This document shows positions 7,093-10,411 of a stretch of 10,411 nucleotides of DNA, in pieces. How positions within the stretch are numbered: position 1 is the stretch's first letter; each line of letters begins with the position of its first letter. The notes beneath the pieces were generated by a model, which ran no database searches, was not told the origin of the DNA, and saw nothing but the letters and a program-made list of their open reading frames with translations. Source of the stretch: CBDCWA01 sp046048295 (GTDB lineage: Bacteria; Pseudomonadota; Alphaproteobacteria; Rhizobiales; Hyphomicrobiaceae); NCBI GenBank assembly GCA_046048295.1, contig JBJOGJ010000136.1, positions 1 to 10,411 on the forward strand, in the 5' to 3' direction. The translations under genes and the position numbers were made by a program.

Positions 7093-8406
7093 TCAGTGCA
7101 GCTTCAGCCGGGGCCGGACGACCTGGTTGACGTGCCCGACAACGATCATCGCGAGCCCCCTCAGCCAGCCGTGGATGGCGATCAGGTGCATCCGGTATAG
7201 GGACACGTAGACGAGGCGGGCGAGGCGTCCTTCGATCGCCATGCGGCCGCCGATCAGGTTGCCCATCAGGCTGCCGACTGTCGAGAACCGGCTCAGCGAC
7301 ACGAGCGAGCCATGGTCGTGGTAGCGGAAGTGTTCCGGCGCCCGCCCGCGCATCAGCTTGCGTATGTTGCGGAAGGCGGTGGCGGCCATCTGGTGCGCCG
7401 CCTGCGCCCTTGGCGGCACTGGATGCTCGCTGCCGGGCTGCGGGCAGGCGCAGCAGTCGCCGATGGCGAAGATGCGGTCGTCCTTCGTCGTCTGCAGGCT
7501 TGGCCGGACCTTGAGGCGTCCGGCGCGGTCGACCTCGAGCCCGTTCAGGTTGGCGAGGAAGTCCGGTCCCTTCACGCCGGCCGCCCAGACCATCAGGTCG
7601 GCACCGATGATCTCGCCGGACTTCGTCACCACCCCGTCCTCGCGAACCTCCGTCACTGGCGTTTCGGCGAGCACGCGCACCCCGAGCAACTCGAGTTCAT
7701 CCCGCGCCGCCTCCGCCAGCTTGTCGGGCAGTGCCGGCAGGATGCGCCGACCCGCCTCGATCAGCGTCACCTCGAGCCGGGTTTCGTCGAAAACCTCGAG
7801 GCCGTAGTAGGCGAGCGCCGCCGCCGAATTGTAGAGTTCCGCCGCCAGCTCGACGCCCGTCGCACCGCCACCGACGATGGCGACCCTTACGTGCGCGTCG
7901 GCTTTTGCGTCCGTCGTCATCTGCCGGGATACCCGAAGGCAGTGGTTCAGCAGTTTCTGGCGGAAGCGGTCGGCCGATGACCTGTCGTCGAGCAGTATGC
8001 AGTGCTCCTTCACGCCCGGTGTTCCGAAGTCGTTCGATACCGAGCCGACCGCGATCACCAGATAGTCGTAGCGAATGCGGTGCCGGCCGATGATCTCCCT
8101 GCCGCGCTCATCGTGGAGCGGCGCGATGACGATCTCGCGCCGCTCCCGGTCGACGCCCTCGAATGTGCCGTCGAAATAGCGATATCCCCAGCGGAACGCA
8201 TGCGCACGGTAGCCGACCTCGTCCAGGTTGGCGTCGAGCGCCCCTGCTGCAACCTCGTGCAGAAGCGGCTTCCAGACGTGCGTCCTGTTGCGGTCGACGA
8301 GGATGACGTCGCAACCCTTTCGCCCCAGCCTGGCGCCGAGCTTCGCCGCCAGCTCGAGTCCGCCGGCGCCGCCGCCGACCACGACGATCTGTGTCTTCCT
8401 GCTCAT
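7093..8406 (-). CDS. ndh: Type II NADH dehydrogenase (non-proton-pumping NADH:quinone oxidoreductase)
   Basis: The product is 437 residues with two Rossmann folds. The FAD-binding GGGAGGLELA is at 11-20, directly after a beta strand. The NADH-binding IVGGGATGVELAAEL is at 177-191. The FAD contact motif IFAIGD has Asp 317, and the quinone-site segment AQAAHQ is at 334-339. The C-terminal 70 residues hold amphipathic helices expected to anchor the enzyme on the inner face of the membrane. It passes electrons from NADH to quinone without pumping protons, a redox valve beside complex I. The ATG at 8406 is only seven residues before the FAD strand and cannot move far. It has no ribosome binding site, but a perfect TATAAT ends six bases before it, so the mRNA may be leaderless. 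Two ABC exporter genes follow on the same strand and are probably in the same operon. Confidence 0.94.
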   Translation of the reverse strand: MSRKTQIVVVGGGAGGLELAAKLGARLGRKGCDVILVDRNRTHVWKPLLHEVAAGALDANLDEVGYRAHAFRWGYRYFDGTFEGVDRERREIVIAPLHDERGREIIGRHRIRYDYLVIAVGSVSNDFGTPGVKEHCILLDDRSSADRFRQKLLNHCLRVSRQMTTDAKADAHVRVAIVGGGATGVELAAELYNSAAALAYYGLEVFDETRLEVTLIEAGRRILPALPDKLAEAARDELELLGVRVLAETPVTEVREDGVVTKSGEIIGADLMVWAAGVKGPDFLANLNGLEVDRAGRLKVRPSLQTTKDDRIFAIGDCCACPQPGSEHPVPPRAQAAHQMAATAFRNIRKLMRGRAPEHFRYHDHGSLVSLSRFSTVGSLMGNLIGGRMAIEGRLARLVYVSLYRMHLIAIHGWLRGLAMIVVGHVNQVVRPRLKLH

Positions 8407-8412
8407 GGGTGC

Positions 8413-8440
8413 ATTATATTCAATTAATAGAATATGTAAC
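8413..8440 (-). promoter_or_regulatory. Probable sigma-70-type promoter of ndh giving a leaderless transcript
   Basis: Read on the - strand, a perfect -10 hexamer TATAAT spans 8418 to 8413. A fair -35 hexamer, GTTACA (four of six matches to TTGACA), spans 8440 to 8435, leaving a 16-base spacer. Six bases separate the -10 from the ATG of ndh, so transcription would start at or one base before the A of the ATG. Of the 40 bases 8411-8450, 32 are A or T, in sharp contrast to the GC-rich surroundings. The promoter call is inference from sequence; the hexamers and spacing are seen directly. Confidence 0.6.
8416..8435. promoter_or_regulatory. Inverted repeat overlapping the ndh promoter, possible operator
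   Basis: ATATTC at 8416-8421 and GAATAT at 8430-8435 form a perfect 6-base inverted repeat around an 8-base AT-rich spacer. It covers part of the -10 and the spacer of the predicted ndh promoter, where a dimeric repressor would block RNA polymerase. In an AT-rich island a short palindrome can arise by chance, and I do not match it to any known regulator. Confidence 0.3.
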
Positions 8441-8867
8441 TGTTTATTTGCAGGGCGGGTCGCGACGCAGCAAGACTGCAATTGCCATCAAACTTTCGCC
8501 AAATTGCCGAGTAGAAACGTGCAGACTGAATTCGAGCCCATTGAAAGGAACCTGGTGCGAAAAGCCACGAAAACCTTGCTGGTCGGACCACAAGGCGGCT
8601 GCTCGCGTTCCAACCGGGCCGTCTCCTGCCTCTGAAGACCTGACAACGGAATACCATCGGGTGCTCCGGCAGCGCCGCTTCTGGCGCAGCTCCGTCTTTC
8701 CTTGGCCACGACCTACGAACCTCTGTAACCGGCGCACGATCGTTTTTCGTGCGTCTGCCGATTATTCGCGCATCCCGTCGATCCTCGATTCGCGGGACAG
8801 GCGCAGCCGTGCCCTGCAATCACTTCAGGCGCGCTGCCGTGCGACGAGAAACGAAGAGAGTCGTGTC
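8441..8867. other. Intergenic region between ndh and the PcfJ-like gene, no convincing gene
   Basis: This stretch lies between divergent genes. All six frames were considered. The frame of the PcfJ-like gene stays open across it, but the translation is Arg/Ser-rich with no domain character, and the opposite-strand frames look no better. I found no tRNA-like T-loop or cloverleaf. It contains a perfect 7-base-stem hairpin at 8733-8753 and a smaller one of GCGCC/GGCGC at about 8672-8687. It may hold the promoter and leader of the PcfJ-like gene, or an unannotated small RNA; neither is shown. Confidence 0.4.
8733..8753. repeat. Perfect 7-base inverted repeat (stem-loop) upstream of the PcfJ-like gene
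   Basis: CGCACGA at 8733-8739 pairs with TCGTGCG at 8747-8753 around the loop TCGTTTT. There is no run of T after either arm, so it does not look like an intrinsic terminator. It lies about 115 bases before the ATG of the PcfJ-like gene. It could be a protein-binding palindrome or a structure in the leader RNA. Confidence 0.4.
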
Positions 8868-10046
8868 ATGCCGGTCGAGGCATTGAACGGAAACCTGCTC
8901 CCACCGGCGCCCGCCCGCGCACCGCTCGAGACCCAGTTGAAGCGCTACCAGCGCTCCTTCCGTCGTCGTCTGCGCAAGTTCGCGAAGACGTCCGTGGCGG
9001 TCGGCGACCTCGTCTACACATTCCCGGCGCTGGCCATCGTCATCGCGACCGGCCAGGGTGCGCAGGAGCGGCGCAACGAGGCCATCGTGCTTGCCGCGGA
9101 GGGCCGTTCGCTGCGCCAGGTGGCGGCGGCTGTCGGGCTGCCGATGTGGCTGCGCAAGTTGCCGCCCGAGGCGTTTGGCGAATGCGTGCCGCAGGTGCCC
9201 GCGTCTGAGCTTTTCGCACACCGCATTGTCAATGCAGTGCCGGCCGAGGACGATGCCGCGAGGATGTGGCTTGCCTGGGTGGTTAGTGCTTGGCGGCTCG
9301 CTGGCGAGGAGTTCGCAATGTGGATTGCTGGACAGCGCATCTACAGCGCTCGCGGGCTCGACGCGCACTGCGTCTGGCCGCTTGCCGCCTATGCCTGGTT
9401 CTCAGGCCACGATGGTGCCACCGCGCGCGGGTTCATCCGCCGTCCCTGGAAGGCGAGGATGTCGTTTGCGCATGCAGTAGAAGAGACACGCGGCTTCGTG
9501 CTGCGCCTCATGCTCGAGGAGTGCCGTGACGACAGCGGAGTCGAAGGGCGTTGGCACTCGGTACAGCGTGCCAGCGGTTACCGGATCGTGCCGCTGCGCA
9601 CGCCCGCCGACCTGGAGCAGGAAGGTGATCGCATGAACAATTGCGTTGCCTCCTATGTCCAGCAGGTCGCCAAGGGCGAGTGCCTGATCTACGGCATCCG
9701 CCGCGGCAACAGGCACGTCGCGACGCTTGAGATCCGCGCCCATTTGGGAGAGGGTGGGCGGCCGGTGATCACCCAGCTCGAGGGTCCCGGCAACGGTCCG
9801 GCTGCCGACGACGTCTGGCGCGCCGTGCAGAAGTGGTTGTCGCGCCAGGGGCGGTTTCCGGTCGTGTCGCCGCGTCAGCTTGCTGGTGTCGCGGTGAATG
9901 CCGAACGTTGGGTTGCGCTCTGGGAGCCCTACTGGAAGGCCGTTGGGCAGCAGGCGGCCCATCGCCAGGTGCCGGTGGCGAGCCAGCTCGCGCACCTGAA
10001 CCATAGCTTGGAGCACCTGGTCGCCCTCGCCAAGCTCCGCGAGTGA
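8868..10046 (+). CDS. PcfJ-domain protein of unknown function
   Basis: The product is 392 residues. The recognisable part is residues 240-306: PLRTPADLEQEGDRMNNCVASYVQQVAKGE, then a strand IYGIRRGNRHVATLEIR, and later ITQLEGPGN. This order (L-x2-EG-x2-M-x-NC-V-x2-Y, then a variable 'IR' strand, then an ATLEI strand) is the core of the PcfJ family (PF14284), named from an ORF of the conjugative plasmid pCF10. Its biochemical role is not known. The first 230 residues are helical, with a basic stretch at 25-40 (RYQRSFRRRLRKFAK) and many Trp and Ala, and show no other domain I recognise. There is no signal peptide. The ATG at 8868 has GAAGAGAG (8853-8860) seven bases upstream; a longer in-frame extension to 8391 is not protein-like and runs into ndh. 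No relaxase, coupling protein or type IV secretion gene is in the window, so this is a solitary copy. Confidence 0.82.
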   Translation: MPVEALNGNLLPPAPARAPLETQLKRYQRSFRRRLRKFAKTSVAVGDLVYTFPALAIVIATGQGAQERRNEAIVLAAEGRSLRQVAAAVGLPMWLRKLPPEAFGECVPQVPASELFAHRIVNAVPAEDDAARMWLAWVVSAWRLAGEEFAMWIAGQRIYSARGLDAHCVWPLAAYAWFSGHDGATARGFIRRPWKARMSFAHAVEETRGFVLRLMLEECRDDSGVEGRWHSVQRASGYRIVPLRTPADLEQEGDRMNNCVASYVQQVAKGECLIYGIRRGNRHVATLEIRAHLGEGGRPVITQLEGPGNGPAADDVWRAVQKWLSRQGRFPVVSPRQLAGVAVNAERWVALWEPYWKAVGQQAAHRQVPVASQLAHLNHSLEHLVALAKLRE

Positions 10047-10050
10047 GGAA

Positions 10051-10074
10051 CCGGCCCGGCGGATGCCGGGCCGG
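10051..10074 (+). terminator. Perfect GC-rich hairpin after the PcfJ-like gene, likely terminator
   Basis: CCGGCCCGGC at 10051-10060 and GCCGGGCCGG at 10065-10074 form a perfect 10-base stem with a GGAT loop, starting five bases after the TGA of the PcfJ-like gene (10044-10046 is the stop). No T-run follows (the next bases are CCCTCGCG), so it is a weak classical terminator. In GC-rich alphaproteobacteria such hairpins often mark transcript ends, or protect them, without a T-run. Confidence 0.6.
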
Positions 10075-10109
10075 CCCTCGCGATCCCGGCTTCCGCCCCA
10101 CGCCCTAAT

Positions 10110-10225
10110 TGTCATCCCGGCCAAGCGGCGCCCGCCGCGCGCGCCGGGACCCAGGGGCCACGACGCAAACCCATCGCCGCACAGCCTCTGGGTCCCGGAT
10201 CTCGCTCCGCTCGTCCGGGATGACA
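10110..10225. repeat. Palindromic intergenic repeat, copy A
   Basis: The element is bounded by TGTCATCCCGG (10110-10120) and its exact reverse complement CCGGGATGACA (10215-10225). Inside lies a second pair of 14-base arms, CCGGGACCCAGGGG (10144-10157) and CCTCTGGGTCCCGG (10185-10198), which pair with one mismatch. Read as RNA it would fold into a long stem with an inner stem. Elements of this look, dispersed between genes, are common in Hyphomicrobiales genomes; I do not assign it to a named family such as RIME or Bru-RS. It holds no believable gene. Confidence 0.85.
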
Positions 10226-10262
10226 CATGAGGCGTGGCATCCGGCCAGCCCCACCCACCAAC

Positions 10263-10379
10263 TGTCATCCCGGCCAAGCGGCGTCAGCCGCGCAGAGCCG
10301 GGACCCAGGGGCCACGACACGAGCCCATCGCCGCACAGCCTCTGGGTCCCGGATCTCGCTACGCTCGTCCGGGATGACA
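10263..10379. repeat. Palindromic intergenic repeat, copy B
   Basis: This is a second copy of the repeat at 10110-10225, in the same orientation and starting 153 bases later. It has identical 11-base ends (TGTCATCCCGG and CCGGGATGACA) and the same inner arms. By eye it differs from copy A at about ten positions plus a one-base indel, mostly between the left outer arm and the left inner arm and in the central loop. Both pairs of arms are unchanged, which suggests that the folded structure is kept. Confidence 0.85.
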
Positions 10380-10411
10380 CGTGTAGAGTGGCCGCCTCTC
10401 GCCTGGCACCG

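Noticed and set aside
8391..8867. A 159-residue N-terminal extension of the PcfJ-like protein
   Set aside because: It would overlap the ndh start, has no protein-like character, and a well-placed ribosome binding site precedes the ATG at 8868.
8441..8867. A tRNA or other standard RNA gene in the large gap
   Set aside because: No GTTCRANYC T-loop with matching acceptor stem was found on either strand; the GTTCCAACC near 8608 has no supporting arms.
10110..10379. Two spaced repeats as a minimal CRISPR array
   Set aside because: The repeats are about 116 bases with nested palindromes, far longer than CRISPR repeats. There are only two, with one 37-base gap, and no cas genes are near.

Overview
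The window is GC-rich and densely coded, with mostly short gaps and several coupled or convergent gene pairs. It fits an alphaproteobacterial chromosome, probably of the order Hyphomicrobiales (Rhizobiales). The reasons are the NagD-like HAD class IIA hydrolase of the TIGR01459 type, the codon use, the short palindromic intergenic repeats that recur as 'CATCCCGG...CCGGGATG' elements, and the absence of phage, transposase or plasmid genes. The taxonomic call is inference.

Left part (1-3191). The window opens in the 3' end of an unrecognised gene on the + strand. A single-domain cupin follows on +, then a HAD class IIA phosphatase-like gene on - that converges on the cupin with a 3-base gap. 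Divergent from the HAD gene is a two-gene unit on +: an NAD(P)H-dependent FMN/quinone reductase and an isocitrate lyase/PEP mutase superfamily lyase. These two overlap by four bases (GTGA), so they are probably translationally coupled.

Middle part (3205-8406). Everything here reads leftward, probably as one operon: a type II NADH dehydrogenase (ndh) first, then two half-size ABC exporters. The two ABC proteins carry complementary defects in their ATPase motifs. The first has Asp in place of the catalytic Glu after Walker B. The second has a non-canonical signature motif. This is the pattern of heterodimeric exporters with one degenerate and one working ATP site. An AT-rich island just upstream of ndh has a perfect TATAAT placed so that the transcript would begin at or next to the ATG, which suggests a leaderless mRNA.

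Right part (8407-10411). A 461-base gap with no convincing gene separates ndh from a divergent gene for a PcfJ-domain protein. This family was named from the conjugative plasmid pCF10, but here it is alone with no conjugation genes. A perfect hairpin follows the PcfJ-like gene, and then two near-identical copies of a roughly 116-base palindromic repeat in the same orientation, 37 bases apart.

I see no defence system, CRISPR array, insertion sequence or tRNA. The points most worth checking are the heterodimeric exporter linked to ndh, the leaderless ndh promoter, the solitary PcfJ protein and the coupled reductase-lyase pair.
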